A stretch of DNA of 64,000 nucleotides from assembly GCA_026874595.1 (NCBI GenBank), contig CM049307.1, positions 32,904,862-32,968,861 on the forward strand, given 5' to 3'. This DNA comes from Sipunculus nudus (Eukaryota > Annelida > Sipuncula > Golfingiida > Sipunculidae). A program made the translations under genes and the position numbers. Below are positions 1 to 11,804 of this stretch, in pieces. How positions within the stretch are numbered: position 1 is the first letter of the stretch; the number at the start of each line of letters is the position of its first letter. The notes under the pieces were generated by a model. The model worked only from the letters and a program-made list of their open reading frames with translations. It was not told the origin of the DNA and did no database searches.

Positions 1-540
1 CACAGTTCAAGGAAACATCTTTCGTTTACATTGCACATGTGTATGCTTACAAAATGCTTGCGTATTCCATGACGTCCTTACCTCAGAAAAATATCCATGG
101 TCATGTAATTTGTCTTGAAATAATTCGTAAGCAACATATTTTAACGGATTACATTAGCCTCGTCACTACATGTATAATTACGCCGCTTGAGTATTTAGAA
201 GCCCCAGCTGATTCTCTACATTCGACCTACAGTGTCATAGATAATGACATCAAATTTTATAACACAAGACTTCTTTATAAATGTAATTATTGTCCTTTTG
301 GAACACACAGGGGCGTCAATATATTGTGAAGGGGGGGGGGGGGATATATCCCTCCATTCCTTAGTAAGGGGGAGCGCTATTCAGAGAATAATATTTATAT
401 GTGAAAATAAAATATATTAATAAATGGAATTAAAAAATTTGATTCTGAGTTTGTTTTTTATGAATATGAATGATATGAAATAAACCTGGTTTCAGTTCAC
501 CTTAACAGGAAACAACACACCTTTTTTTAAACCGTAAACT
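1..540. other. Unassigned AT-rich sequence
   Basis: No gene or repeat family recognised. A poly-G run lies at 331-343. The ORF at 39-329 has no recognisable protein features. Confidence 0.3.
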
Positions 541-572
541 TGATTTTAATATATTTAAAATGTGCCACACAG

Positions 573-578
<6 letters not shown>

Positions 579-629
<51 letters not shown>

Positions 630-655
630 GAAGAGAGAGAGAGAGAGAGAGAGAG
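579..655. repeat. (AT)n then (GA)n microsatellite
   Basis: An (AT)n run covers 579-626 and a (GA)n run 632-655. C-rich runs follow at 667-676 and 717-734. Overlapping ORFs with poly-Ile-Tyr are artefacts. Confidence 0.95.
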
Positions 656-659
656 GTCC

Positions 660-1085
660 AGTGAGTTCCCCCCCCCCAACACACACACCCTTGATGATAA
701 AGGTTCAGTGAGTTCCCTCCCCCCCCCCCCCCCCTTGAAGATAAAAGTTCAGTGAGATAAATCGGAACACATCTTTCGAACCCACTCTTCCCTGTCCGTG
801 TGTATTAGTTAAATTTGAACCCTCGTGTGACCAGTGACCCGTAGTCAATCCTCATCAACCGTCTTCAATAGGCAACGGGTCCCTGTGGAATTGGCGTGCA
901 ATCAGGATGTAAAATGGAATCGTATCAGAAACCCACCAGAGCCCTAGTAGAATCATTCTGTGGTGGTCGTCGAGGCGTGTAGACGTGTTTCTCAAGTGCG
1001 GCACACTATGCCGGCCGGTCGTTGTTATTAACTTTTACACCAGATTGTTTCATAATTGAAATTAATTTTTAAAAAAATATATCAA
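660..1085. other. Short C-rich repeats and unassigned sequence upstream of the LINE
   Basis: A unit of about 55 bp containing TTCAGTGAGTTCCC and a C-run, then TTGA.GATAAA, repeats two to three times between 655 and 755. The remainder up to the LINE is unassigned. Confidence 0.4.
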
Positions 1086-3040
1086 TTTCAACGACATCCC
1101 AAAAAGTATTTTAAACAATGAACCTTTTGTCAACAAAGCTCAGGTTTTCTTTGAAAATGATCTTAACCCTTATGAAAATGTTGAGATAGACCTGTGTTAC
1201 AGACAATTTTGTAGCATTATATATGGAGAAATACACAACCGTTTGCCCTCCGGATGGAAAAGGGCACGGAACAAGTGTGGGCTTAGTAAGCGGAAAATAA
1301 GTGTGACGCCGTATTGGGACGATAAACTCGCAGAGGCCTGGATTAATATGCGGAACAAAGAACATAATTTGAAAAATTATGTCAGAAAAGATTTACATAA
1401 TATTGTCCTAAGACAAGAATTTACTCAGGCCAGGCGTCGTTTTGATAAAATGTTAAGGTGTTAAGAAAGAAGTTACCGCAGAAAAAAAGTTGGCTGAAAT
1501 TGAGAATGTGGCAAAAACAAATCAAAAACAAATTTTGCGTTTGGTCAATCGTTTGGGTTCCCAAAAAGGTCCAGGATAATTATACGAACAGACTGAGCTA
1601 TCGCATTTGGCTAAACGTTTTAATGAAAACATAAATTATATTATTTAAGCGAAGAAAATAAAATGAGGCTCCCTCACTATGAAAGTAATATTATGCTAAA
1701 CTGTGATATTTCTTTTCATGAAATAGGATCTATCGTTAAACACCTAAAAAATAGGAAGTGTTGGGATCGATTCTATACCAAACGAAGTTCTAAGAAGTCA
1801 CAATGTCATGTTAATGATGTATAGACTATTTACTCTTTGTTTCAACAAAGGTACGGTGCCTGCCTGTTGGAATAAATAACTTATTGCCCCTATCTTGAAA
1901 AAAGGGAAGGATCCCCATGAGCCTCTGAGTTACAGAGGCATCTCATTACTATCCTGTGTAGGGAAAGTTTATAGCGCATTAACTGAACGGCGAATATCCT
2001 CGTATTGTGATTTTTTGGGGTTAATAGCTGAAGAGCAAAATGGGCTCCGAAGGGGTCGGTCATGTGTTGAACACATTTTTATTCTTACAAGCATTATGAC
2101 CAACTACATTAATATGGGCAAAGATGTATTTGTAGCCCTGATCGACATGGAAAAAGCCTTTGACAAAATAAATAGAGACCTCCTCCTTTACCGGTTGCTA
2201 GAGCTAAATATTGATGGTAAACTATATTATGCATTGACGTCTATGTAATAGAATAACAAAGCACAGGTTAGAATTATTCCGGATCTGCTCACGGATGAAT
2301 TTGCAGTCTGTTCTGGTGTACGCCAGGGTGATCCTCTGTCACCTACAATATTTAATATATATCTGAATGAGTTGGTACGAGTTATCAATTCGCTCAACAT
2401 GGGGATTACTTGTGGGTTTACTAAAATATAGTATAAAAGTATATTACTGTACGCTGATGACATTGCTCTAGTGGCACCGACTGCCAGTGCCCTACAATGA
2501 TGCTCTCGTACTAAGTTTCGTGGTGTAAATTATGGCAACTACATCCGAATCCGATTTAAAGTATTGTTATCCATTTCCGTGTTCGAAAAAAAATCGCTTA
2601 CTCCGTCCAAAATTAATTTAAACGGGTTGAATTTAAAAGTTGTCAAGGAGTATAAATATTTAGGATTTTTTCTTTCGGAGCCTTTGGATTATAAAACCGG
2701 AATGGATGTTTTATCAGACGCTGGTTCAAGAGCACTCGGAAATATAATTTCAAAATTTAAAAATTTCAAAAATGTTTCTTATTATTCTTATACTAAACTT
2801 TATCACAGTGCCGTAGTAGCAGTGCTTGATTATGCTTGTGAGGTATGGGGTCACTGTTAATCCCCGACCGTTGACAAAGTTCAGAACAAGGCTATAAGGT
2901 ATTTTCTAGGAGTTCATAAATTAGAAAGGCGCCAGATGAAAATACTGAAATTTTGGAATAAGCTCATATTAATGGACGAAGGAAGGCTTGTAAAACAAAT
3001 TTTCAACTGGGACGAGGGGTCAAGATATAACAAATGCAAG
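1086..3040 (+). pseudogene. Non-LTR retrotransposon (LINE) ORF2 remnant with reverse transcriptase
   Basis: A decayed LINE ORF2. Positions 1086-1464 are open and encode the linker between endonuclease and reverse transcriptase (TPYWDDKLAEAWINMRNKEH). Positions 1895-2248 encode the start of the RT (YRGISLLSCVGKVYS; motif A as VALIDMEKAFDKI). Positions 2249-2465 encode SGVRQGDPLSPTIFNIYLNE and the catalytic YADD (2450-2461), but with stops. Positions 2640-2860 hold KEYKYLGFFLS and a thumb-like segment ending YACEVWGHC, and traces run on to about 3040. Several frameshifts and stops make it non-functional. Its style suits the CR1/Jockey/I supergroup, but the clade is not certain. Confidence 0.85.
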
Positions 3041-3109
3041 ATGTAATCATGACATAGTCTCCAGCGTTTGCCAAGAACATTTTCTCTCTCAATTTGATAC
3101 ACGCATTTC

Positions 3110-3193
3110 GAGGTATAGCTTAATTAAATGCTGCAGCGCCATCTGGTATTTATTTTCCAAAATGATACAAGTAGTCTTAAAGATATTTTATGT

Positions 3194-3256
<63 letters not shown>

Positions 3257-5220
3257 GTATAATTAATATTTAACCCTTACCCCCAACTGCAAACCGGATA
3301 TCTGTCCCTGATTTGACACAGCCAACTGCCAAATCTGGGATCCGTCCCTGGTATAATAGCTGTGATAGTGTTTGCCATGAACACAATCACTGCATTTAGA
3401 ATCATTTCGGGGGAGCCTCTTTGATTCAAGGGATTACCCTTTAGAACAGGTTATTAAGCTGTCAATGCATGGAAATCCTCAAAGAGCGCCCATACAGAGC
3501 TTGAAAAGATGCCACGACCAAAAAAACAGGTGGGATCACTCCCAATTGTGCCGCGTCAAGGACCATCGCACACCAATGGAACATTGCTCCAACTGTCAAA
3601 TGTAATGCCCCTGGCGACATTTACTGTCACACACTGCCGCCATTTACGGTCAGGGGGATGGGATGTACTCTCATTATTTGAGAAAAATGATGCGAGTTTT
3701 GATGAAACCTACAATATAATCACATAATGTGAAAGAGGGTGTCAAGCGCTATCAAATACTGTAAACTATAGGTCTACAGCGTAAAAGTGACAGAATTATA
3801 GGCATTTCTTTGAATGGTCCCATGTTCTCGTTTGACAATAAATGTGCGAGATATGACGAGATATAAACTTATGTCACTTAAAACTACTCAAATGATTTTT
3901 GAACGGGAAAAAAAACTTTAGCATTTGAATGACCGCGATATAGACATTTGTTCAAAATCTGAAATATCCTCGTTTGGCAGGAGATGATGCAAGATTTGGA
4001 GGAATTTGTGATTTTACCATGTAAAGCTTCCGAGATGCTACCAAATGCTGAAAACTACTCCTCTTTAGCATTAACCGTGATCCAGTTATAAGTATTTCTG
4101 TGAAATCTCGTAATTTCTCGTTTGACGGTAAACTTAGAGATATTTGACGAGATTTGCAATTGAATTACTTAGAACGAAGGGAATGCTACTTCAATAAAAA
4201 AAACTGGACCTTTGTAGCATAAATATTAACAGAGATAGAAGCCAAAAACTCCATAATTTCAGAATGTCAAGTTTTACCCCAAAATTAGGTAACCATGGTA
4301 ACGGGAGAAGAGAGCTACATGTGCGCAGGAATAAGCCAATGATCCTAGCATTGGAAACGACAATAAATATTGTGACATATTAAATATTTTTTTAGATATT
4401 GCAGAAAAATGATATGTTACAGTGTTTCAGGTACCACGCCCCCCGGTGGCTTTTTCCAAAAAATAAAAAAAAAAGTCGAGATATTTTTAAATTACACAAA
4501 ATATTTCACTTTCAAAGCAATTGTTAAAAAATTGCGACCTCTAGGTCATATTATATGAAATCTCGGAAAATCTTGTTTGACGAGAAATGGTGCGAGATTT
4601 TACAAGACTTTCAGTTGTATGATAAACACCTCATTAAATAGCAAAATGAACTGCAGTTTATGTGGCTACGATAAATTTTGACGAAGATATGAAGGAAAAA
4701 CAGTTTAAATGTTTTTTGCTGACCCTGACCTTGACCTTGGACCGATCATGGCAAAAAAAAATAGGCTCCGAGGAGAACAGATCTTACAACTTATCTATAA
4801 GTTTCATAGCGATTGGTAAAAAATTGTGGCCTGTAGAGCGTGGATATACAGACAGACAGACAGACAGACAAACAAACTAGACGACCAGAGGCCGAACGCT
4901 TGCCGGAAGTGGCCGGAAATAAGACAGCGAAGCAGACGGACAGTTAAAAAGCAGACAGACAGGGAACATTTTAATCTGATCAAATCAAAAACCCCTGTCA
5001 TGGAGAAAATAGCTATAAACACATCTTTATATGGATTGACTGATTTTCAAAAGTCGCAGATGAGTAGAAAGACGAACAGACAGACAGTCGGAAAAAATTC
5101 AAGTCAGGGCCATGTAATCATGCCATAGAGAATGGAAAGCATGAATAAAATAAGCCACAGTCTATCTATAAATCTTTATTCTTATTTGGAATTTCAAGAA
5201 TTGTAACCTTTATTAAGTCA
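3110..5220. mobile_element. Repeat family F1, copy I (TCTCGTTTGACG-type)
   Basis: AT-rich sequence with the recurring theme TCGTTTGACGA...GCGAGATTTGACGAGA, which produces no credible protein. It is a direct repeat of 5550-6930. Both copies share the 'ccaactgc...gggatccgtccctgg' stretch, the block AATATAATCACATAATGTGA and the block around CCACGCCCCC. It ends in a (GACA)n run near 4852. The element class is unknown. Confidence 0.6.
3199..3253. repeat. (AT)n microsatellite
   Basis: An uninterrupted alternating AT run near the start of F1 copy I. Confidence 0.95.
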
Positions 5221-5690
5221 CCATGGTAATGGAAGAATATGACGGAGTCCCCCGAGGATAAACACATTAAATCTAGTTTCAGATGCTGCAATCAATGTTG
5301 TGACACTGACTATTGTTTTGGAGATATGGCACAATAATGATTGCTGCATTGAAATCTGGCGGCTATGTTCTAAAAGGGAAAAAAAATTTAGTTCCAAGAT
5401 ATTTTTTTTATTATATATATTTGATGTATATTTAAAATTTAACCCCTGCAGAATATGACAGAGTCCCCACGAGGATAAACGCATTAAATCTAGTATCAGA
5501 TGCTGCAATCAATGTTGTGACAGTGTGTATAGTTTTGTAGATATGGCACAATAATGATTGCTGCAGCGCCATCTGGTGGCTATTTTCTAAAAGGAAAAAA
5601 ATAAGTTTCGAAATATTTTATTTTTATTATAAATATTTGATGTATATTTAAAATTTAACCCCTGCCCCCCAACTGCTAAACCAGGGATCC
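5220..5690. repeat. Tandem repeat, about 217-bp period
   Basis: AGGATAAAC.CATTAAATCT at 5255 recurs at 5472. The following text (GATGCTGCAATCAATGTTGT, then GGCACAATAATGATTGCTGC) repeats with it, and a third partial unit begins at about 5650. The second unit carries the CTCF-like sequence at 5562-5580, while the first has a decayed version near 5342-5370. Confidence 0.7.
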
Positions 5691-6931
5691 GCCCATATTT
5701 TGACACACCCAACTTCAAAATCGGGGATCCGTCCCTGGTTTGAAAGATTTGCCAGTGGTTCCTGGCAACACAAGTGGCCGCACAAGGGGACACAATGGAA
5801 ATAACAGGTGTGTTCAATTCACATTAAGCGGCTTTTGTCCTCTATCCAATGCTGCTTTGTGAAATTCATGGACGACCGCGCACGCCAACTTGCAACTGTA
5901 ATGGCCTTGCCGGCACCTGTCAACCCTGAAGCCACTTGTGCTCACGGCTATTGGATATATTTTCATCATTTGATGAAAAACGAGGCGAGATATGACGAGA
6001 AATGCTATATAATCACATAATGTGACTGAGAGTGTCAGACGCTGTCACATGCTGAAAACTATACGTCTGTAGTGAAAAAAAATGACAGCGTTATAGGCAA
6101 TTGTTTAAATGGTCCCCTGTTCTCGTTTGACGACAAAAGGTGCGAGATTTGACGAGATATTCACTTGTGTCACTTTAATCTACTAAAACATCCTGGAACA
6201 ATAACAAACTAGACCCTTGTAGCATTAAAACAGCCGAGATACAGATATTTGTTTAAAATCTCGAATTTCTCGTTTAGTGGGAGATGATGCGAGATTGGGC
6301 GAGATTTGCAATTCATTAATATTAAGCTCTAAAAAAGCTACCAAATGCTGAAAACAACTGCTCTTTAGCTTAAAAGGTGATCAGGTTATAAGCTTTTCTG
6401 TGAAATCTCGTAATTTATCGTTTGACGATAAACCGAGCGAGATTTGACGAGATTTGCAACTGAATGACTAAGAACCAAGGGAATGCTGCCTTATGCAAAA
6501 ATTTAGACCCTTGTAGCATAAATATTAACAGAGATAGAAACCAAAAAATCATGTTTTCAGATTGTCAAGTTTTACCCCAAAATTTGGTAACCATGGTAAC
6601 GGCAGCACAAGGCTATATGTACGAAGGAATAAGGCAATGATCCTTGTTTAAGATGCGACAAAAAAAATGTTATATGCTTAATATTTTTTTAGATATTGCG
6701 GAAAAATGATAAGTTGTAGTGTTTCCAGTACCACGCCCCCTGGTGGCTATTTTCGAAAATGAAAAAAAAACAAGTTCGAGATAATCCAGAAAAACAGAAA
6801 ATATGTCACTTTCAGAACCTTAACTGTAAAACAGCGACCTCTAAATCGTATTTGATGAAATCTCGAAAAGTCTCAATTGACGACAAATGGCACGAGATTT
6901 TGCGAGACTTGCATTAATTCAACACAGAGCA
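5550..6931. mobile_element. Repeat family F1, copy II (left part)
   Basis: Homologous in the same orientation to 3110-4660, order preserved. Its continuation appears at 9866-10540, after a 2.9-kb insertion. Its last 240 bp (6690-6931) are duplicated at 9866-10106. No coding content. Confidence 0.6.
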
Positions 6932-9865
6932 TGACTGTAAGTCATCTGAGCTATAGCGATCACTCTTTGTCCGTCGTCCGTCTGTCCGTCTGTCCGTCCG
7001 TCCGTCCGTCTGTCCGTCCGTCTGTCCGTTAACCTGGCACAAATCGTAACCGCTGGACCTAGAATCTTGTAACTTTACATTCTGAGAGGTCCATGGAAAA
7101 TCTCCTTGAAAACCAGAAATTAGGTCTCTGTTACCCATATCCTTCGAGCAATGGGGCCCCAAAGTACCCCCCCTCCCCCCAGAATATTAAAAAATTTCAT
7201 ACAAAAACTTCAATATCTCATTAACTACATCACCGATGGTCATGATTTTTTGCGTACATATTGATTATGAGATGTTCCATCAGTTCCTGCAGACTGATGG
7301 CGCCACCTGTATTTTTCAATTTTTTACGAATTTTTTTCTTTATTTTTTAGACCTTTAAATATGTGTACCGTATTTCCTTGAATAGACGCCCGGGCGTTTA
7401 TTTTTTCAAACCCTGCTTTGACCCGGCGTCTAAACAAGGCCGGCTTCTATTTAAGGCCGGCGTTTATTAAAAAATACATTATCAGGCTCATCCGACAAAC
7501 TAAAAAATAGAACACGCCGAAACAATAAACCCGCCGGTCACTACCTTGGGACACAATTGAAAACATTGCCGGTACACGGATTGTGTTTACGAAATTTCCT
7601 TAGATGTCATAGGGATATGGGAAACGCGCAATCTCCACAATTACGCACCATAATAAGAATTAACGGAGAATCACAGCGAGAGATTGCAGTTGTCGACAAG
7701 AATCTGTCCACGCTGGCCTCAGGTGCTTCATCTGGCTGTTACATTTATTTTACACCGCGTGTTGTTTCCCTCTGAACATGGGTGGCTCTTCCATGAACTG
7801 TTCTCAGCGTACAACTGGTAACAGTGGTTCCATCGAAATAAGGGGGGTCGGTACGGCACAGCGTAATTCATTTTCATCACAATTTCCTCCCGTCAACTAT
7901 TCAACTGAATCAGCTCGACACAGCGTAATCAAGTTTCTGACCTGGTTTATACTTAACACGGTTGGCTCTCCCATTAACTGTGCACCGTGGAGAGCGGTTA
8001 ATATTGGTTCCATCGAAAAACGGGGGGCTGGTACATATAACGGCACTGCGTAATTCGTTTTCATGACACCTTCCGTCCGACTTTTTACTGATTCAGCTTG
8101 ACACAGCGTGTTGGAGCGTTTTCGACCTGGTATATACTTGTATGTGACATTTACTGCCGGGAATATTTCTGAATATAGAGTAATACTATTTTCAACTTTA
8201 AAGTTTATCTCAGAAGCCTGGTTTTAATAACAATGGGGACGCACTTAAAGCGCTTAAAAATGAACGCAAGGAGCGTATTTGGCTTGACAGTAGCTACAAA
8301 TTGTACCGCTTGACACCATCATTTGGTTCTTCATGCTACACAAGAAATATGTGCCCAAACGTATTTTAACAGTTCTGTTCAACCATCCGTTAGGTATACT
8401 TTTACCGTACCAAGATTAACCGCTTGTATCAGGCGGTACTATTTTTATCTAGCTTGACAGCAGTGATAGTGTTAGCTTCTCACTGTTGACGTATTTGTGG
8501 AGCGTTTATTAGGATCGGTGATCGGCTTTAATCATAAGGACGGATCGGGAATATTTGGTGTCCCCCGTGCATTGAAACAGGCATTCACGTAATATAAAAA
8601 CATATTTACAGAAGAATTAAATATCAATAAAACACAAATCGAAATTCATACATCACCGATGGTCATAATTTTTTGCATACATATTGATCATAAGATGTTC
8701 CATCAGTTCCTGCAGACTGGTGGCACCACCTGTATTTTTTTTATTTTTTACAAATTTTTTTCTCAATTTTTGAGACCTTTAAAAATGTGAACATCTGTTA
8801 ACAGGGCACAAATCGTAAAGACTGGACCTAGAATCTTAAATCTTGACACACTGACAGACGTATGAAAAGTCTCCATGGAAACCAGAAATTAGGTCTCTGT
8901 TACCCATATCCTTTGAGCTATGGGGCCCAAAAGTACCCCCCCCCCCCCCAAGAATAGTTAAAAATTTCATCCAAAAACTTCAATATCTCATTTGCTACAT
9001 CACTGATAGTCATTATTTTTTGCATACATATTGATCATGAGATGTTTCCATCAGTTCCTGCAGACTGGTGGCGCCACCTGTATTTTTCGATTTTTTACGA
9101 TTTTTTTTTTCTCTATTTTCGAGACCTTTAAAATGTGAACATCTGTGAACAGGGCACAAATTGTAAAGACTGGACCTAGAATCTTCATTCCTCACACAGT
9201 GAGAGACCTATGAGAAGTCTCCATGGAAACCTGAAATAAGGTCTCTGTTACCCATATCCTTCGAGCTATAGGGCGCCAAAGTACCCCCCAAGAACAGTCA
9301 AAAATTTCATACAAAAACTTCAATATCTCATTAACTACATCACCGATGGTCATAATTTTTTGCATACATATTGATCATAAGAGATAAGATAACAGGGCAC
9401 AAATTGTAAAGACTGGACCTAGAATCTTCATTCCTCACATAAAAAAAGGGGGCCCATGAAAAGTGTCTGTGGAAACCTGAAATTAGGTCTCTGTTAACCA
9501 TATCCTTCAAGCTATAGGACTCCGAAGTATCCCTGAGAATAATGGAAAATTTGATACGAAAGCTGAAGTATCTGAACAACAAATGCAGAGATCAGCATGA
9601 TTTTTTGCATGGATATTGATCATTAAGTGTTTTTATTAGTTTCTGCAGACTGGTGGAACCACCTGAACTTTTTTTTTTTTTTTGGTGGTGGTTTATGCAT
9701 TTTTTCTCTATGTTGAGATATATAAATACAGTCACAATCTTGGCCTGTTCGTTAATCTGTTTGATGCTTCAGTTGAATGGGTATATACTACCATTCAGAT
9801 GATAAAATTTCCTTTTGCAAATCTCTTCCCGGTCAGCTGAGCGTCATGACCCATGGGTCACTTGT
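6926..9865. mobile_element. Tandem-core repeat element, family F2 copy A
   Basis: It starts GACTGTAAGTCATCTGAGC, followed by a (TCCG)n-rich run (6966-7028), and ends near GCGTCATGACCCATGGGTCA. Between them are several roughly 300-bp units sharing GAACAGGGCACAAATTGTAA-like text, CTGGACCTAGAATCTT, GGTCTCTGTTACCCATATCC and CAGACTGGTGGCGCCACC. The organisation recalls bivalve pearl-type or Helitron-related elements with a tandem core, but that class is inferred. A second insertion occupies 7368-8640. Confidence 0.6.
7368..8640. mobile_element. Insertion inside copy A, with internal direct repeat of about 190 bp
   Basis: The F2 tandem core is interrupted here and resumes at about 8645 with the same 'catcaccgatggtcat' text. 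The insert begins ACCGTATTTCCTTGAATAGA followed by GC-rich GGCGT..TTATT repeats. It holds two direct copies (7778-7960 and about 7965-8150) sharing GTTCCATCGAAA, GGCACAGCGTAATTC-like text and TTATACTT. ORFs inside are short and unrecognised. Confidence 0.45.
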
Positions 9866-10540
9866 TAGATATTGCGGGAAAATGATAAGTTGAAGTGTTT
9901 CCAGTACCACGCCCCCTCGTGGCTATTTCCAAAAAATGAAAAAACAAGTTCGAGATAATTCAGAACAACAGAAAATATGTCACTTTCAGAACCTTAGCTG
10001 TAAAACAGCGACCTCTAAATCGTATTTAATAAAATCTCGAAAAGTCTGATTTGACTACAAATTGCACGAGATTTTGCGAGACTTGCATTACTTTCACACA
10101 GAGCATATTAAATGCTACACAGTGCAAAAAAAACTAGACCTCTCTAACTTAAAAATTGAGAAATTTGGAGGGAAATTTTCGAATTTTCTGATTCCCCCCC
10201 CCCCCCCCCCCCCCCAAAAAAATACGTTACCATGGGAACCATTGACCGGAAAAAATTGCTAGCACTTGCAAAGCTTACATAAAGAGGAATAAAATGAGCT
10301 ACAGATTATGTGGCTACGATTATTATTGACGAAGATATGAAGAAAATAAAGATTTTAGGTCTTTTGGTGACACTGACCTTGACCTTTGACCGATCATGAC
10401 CAATACAACAGGCTCCGAGGAGAACAGATCTTACAACTTATCTATAAGTTTCATAGCGATTGGTGCAAAACTGTGGCCTGTAGAGCGTGGATATACAGAC
10501 AGACAGACAGACAGAAAGAAAGACAAACAGACAAACATAC
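9866..10540. mobile_element. Repeat family F1, right part of copy II
   Basis: It resumes the F1 sequence: the block TTAGATATTGCGGGAAAATG matches 6690, and the text from 10309 on (TGTGGCTACGAT, then AGGCTCCGAGGAGAACAGAT and TGGCCTGTAGAGCGTGGATA) matches 4662-4850 closely. A poly-C run lies at about 10195-10215. It ends in (GACA)n at 10494-10535. Confidence 0.6.
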
Positions 10541-10700
10541 GCGGGTGATCAACATGCTTGCCGAATCTTTGATTCCGGCAAGCAACAAATATACGCAGGT
10601 GATCAACATGTTTGCCGAATCTTTGATTCCGGCAAGAAACAAACATACGCCGGTGATCAACATGCTTGCCGAATCTTTGATTCCGGCAAGCAACAAACAG
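10536..10700. repeat. Three 54-bp tandem units each with a CTTGCCG...CGGCAAG hairpin
   Basis: GATCAACATG recurs at 10547, 10601 and 10655, an exact 54-bp period. Each unit contains CTTGCCG (or TTTGCCG), a short loop with AATCTTTGATT, and CCGGCAAG, able to fold as a stem. The same hairpin occurs in inverted orientation at about 11808-11840. Overlapping ORFs are only products of the repeat. Confidence 0.85.
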
Positions 10701-10715
10701 ACACGACGATTAGCC

Positions 10716-10759
10716 TATAGTCGCCAGACTAAGGCTAGCGACTATATCTGGCGACTATA
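10716..10759. repeat. 13-bp perfect inverted repeat (TATAGTCGCCAGA)
   Basis: TATAGTCGCCAGA at 10716-10728 faces TCTGGCGACTATA at 10747-10759 across an 18-bp spacer that itself contains GCGACTATA. It sits exactly between the hairpin repeats and the resumed LINE sequence. Confidence 0.8.
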
Positions 10760-10774
10760 ACAATCGGTCAGCTA

Positions 10775-11460
10775 AAGTAGAAGATATTCTAGATATAGGG
10801 AATTTGTCGCATATCCTTGCTCAGAGATGAGTATGTCCTATTGAAAATGTTGGCAAAAAATTACGAGAATTCTACGAATCTAAGTGGCTAGAAGAAATGA
10901 AATTAAAGCCAAAGCTAAGAACATATGCATTACTATAATCTTCATTCGGTACCTAACCTTATGTCATTCATTATTTAACACGAGAAAACAGATCCTTAAT
11001 GGCACAGCTGTAGATGTGGAATCTTACCGTTAGAAATTGAAGTTGGAAGGTTTAAAAATATTCGAGACGCAATCACAGGTAAATTTAGAAAATTAAAACC
11101 CGAGGAAAGAATTTGCACCATGTGTGAGGACAATTCGGTTGAAGATGAAATCCATTTCATATGCTCATGTCCAAAATATGAGGAAAATAGAGAGGAACTT
11201 TACAAATCTATTCTTAACAGTGAAACCGAGTTGTTAGGATTATCTCCTAAAAGTCAATTTATATACCTGCTTCAGAACTGTGTTAAAGAAATTAGTGACT
11301 TTGCATGGGAGATTAGAAAAAACTGTTTGTACGCCTGTACTACCATTATCGACTTATTGAGTGTCATATAAACCCTGCGAGGGTTGGGTACTACAAGCTT
11401 ATATTTATTGTACTTCATCCTGTATTATTTTACATGACACTATAATAAATAAACTCATTC
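10775..11460 (+). pseudogene. LINE ORF2 C-terminal part with CCHC-like end
   Basis: The frame reads VEDILDIGNLSHILAQR, then YESKWLEEMKLKPKLRTYAL, then LPLEIEVGRFKNI and a CX2CX..HX4C-like block (MCEDNSVEDEIHFICSCPKY) with an ELYKS segment. The terminal part 11120-11371 is an intact ORF. This is the usual C terminus of invertebrate LINE ORF2 proteins, and AATAAA-rich sequence near 11450 may be the element's 3' end. It supplies just what is missing from the remnant ending near 3040, so the two are probably halves of one copy. Confidence 0.75.
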
Positions 11461-11800
11461 ATAGAAACCTAGGGCCAGCAATATAACCGTAGTGACCCGT
11501 ACGGTTCACCGGGCCAACACTCCAGGGTTTAATTCTTGTACGAATCAGTAGGTACTGGGAAGGGTTTGGCCACGGTTGGCTGGAGTTCCGGGAGATTTAA
11601 GTAGGATACCAGGATGGTCTGCTACGGTTAGACCAAGCCCGATGGTGGAATATATTGAACAAAAAAAATCTGAATCACATAAATGCCAGCCCCAGCATCC
11701 TTCTCTTCAATTCTTGATTAACCTGTATAATCCATTGACCTTCCTGATGAGGTCACGAGGCTCTGTTCAGCTTTGTCTCGTTATTATTATTGTTTTTTTA
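11461..11800. other. Unassigned sequence
   Basis: No gene or clear repeat was recognised. Text such as CCGTACGGTTCACCGGGCCA is locally GC-rich compared with its neighbours and could be a decayed short element. Confidence 0.3.
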
Positions 11801-11804
11801 TTGC

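Noticed and set aside
540-755. ORFs on both strands rich in Ile-Tyr and Glu-Arg
   Set aside because: They translate (AT)n and (GA)n microsatellites.
10386-10760. Repetitive ORFs on both strands with apparent protein repeats
   Set aside because: They arise from the 54-bp tandem units and the (GACA)n tract. All frames stay open because of periodicity, and nothing supports translation.
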